12,741 nucleotides of DNA from Nitrospirota bacterium (GTDB lineage: Bacteria; Nitrospirota; Thermodesulfovibrionia; UBA6902; BMS3Bbin08). Below are positions 12,697 through 12,741 of the stretch, piece after piece. The DNA is taken from contig JACQXH010000156.1 of the NCBI GenBank assembly GCA_016208845.1, positions 1 to 12,741 on the forward strand, read 5' to 3'. A program made the translations under genes and the position numbers. Within the stretch, counting starts at the first letter, position 1. The number at the start of each line of letters is the position of its first letter. The notes under the pieces were generated by a model. That model did not search any database, was not told where the DNA came from, and was given only the letters and a program-made list of their open reading frames with translations.

Positions 12697-12741
12697 TTTT
12701 TCCGTCCGTAAATATAATCATCATGCTTGCGTGAACCTTTT
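12693..12741 (-). CDS. Probable antitoxin, C-terminal 15 residues (cut by window edge)
   Basis: Upstream of the PIN toxin a minus-strand frame enters from the window edge and ends KGSRKHDDYIYGRKK followed by TGA. The stop overlaps the toxin GTG start by four bases, showing a coupled pair in which the antitoxin is made first. A basic, aromatic C-terminal tail is normal for antitoxins that wrap around their PIN partner. Too little is visible to name the DNA-binding family. Confidence 0.6.
   Translation of the reverse strand, partial: KGSRKHDDYIYGRKK

Overview
The window comes from a bacterial chromosome of moderate GC. A heat-shock operon under a perfect CIRCE element, a lipid-anchored c-type cytochrome, a radical SAM/SPASM enzyme and many short dispersed intergenic palindromes would suit an anaerobic or microaerophilic environmental lineage such as Nitrospirota or Desulfobacterota. 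That assignment is an inference from gene style; no marker gene settles it.

Layout. (1) Positions 1-2914, minus strand: hrcA-grpE-dnaK, with dnaK cut by the window edge. A sigma70-type promoter and a CIRCE operator sit directly against the hrcA start. (2) 2930-3121: an open frame that reads like the C-terminus of a lost gene, followed by a plus-strand monohaem cytochrome c lipoprotein (3153-3521). (3) 3584-5072: a compact cassette not explained by housekeeping functions. It holds a 34-residue Lys-rich peptide gene with a strong ribosome binding site (3699-3803), a radical SAM/SPASM maturase-like gene (3926-4978), and closely related inverted repeats on both sides of the maturase gene. It looks like a ribosomally synthesised, radical-SAM-modified peptide (RiPP) locus. 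(4) 5088-7257, minus strand: endonuclease III (nth), whose iron-sulfur loop is interrupted by an in-frame amber codon, preceded by a secreted DUF4139-type protein. (5) 7475-9314: two plus-strand genes of unknown function, a zinc-ribbon protein behind a CRP-like site and a secreted protein, separated by a 447-base gap holding a nested-palindrome element. (6) 9578-12741: an accessory stretch with a hicBA toxin-antitoxin pair, an extra GC-rich ftsH-type protease gene that looks acquired, and a VapC-type PIN toxin whose antitoxin is cut by the window end.

How the parts work together. The hrcA operon is a self-regulated chaperone module: HrcA represses through CIRCE, and DnaK and GrpE refold proteins. 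The 34-residue peptide and the SPASM enzyme are best read as substrate and maturase, with a strong palindrome between them that could set their expression ratio. The FtsH copy lies between two toxin-antitoxin modules, the usual company of mobile or stabilised islands.

Least certain are the peptide substrate assignment, the two gene remnants and the functions of the two orphan proteins. No tRNA, rRNA, CRISPR array or transposase was found.
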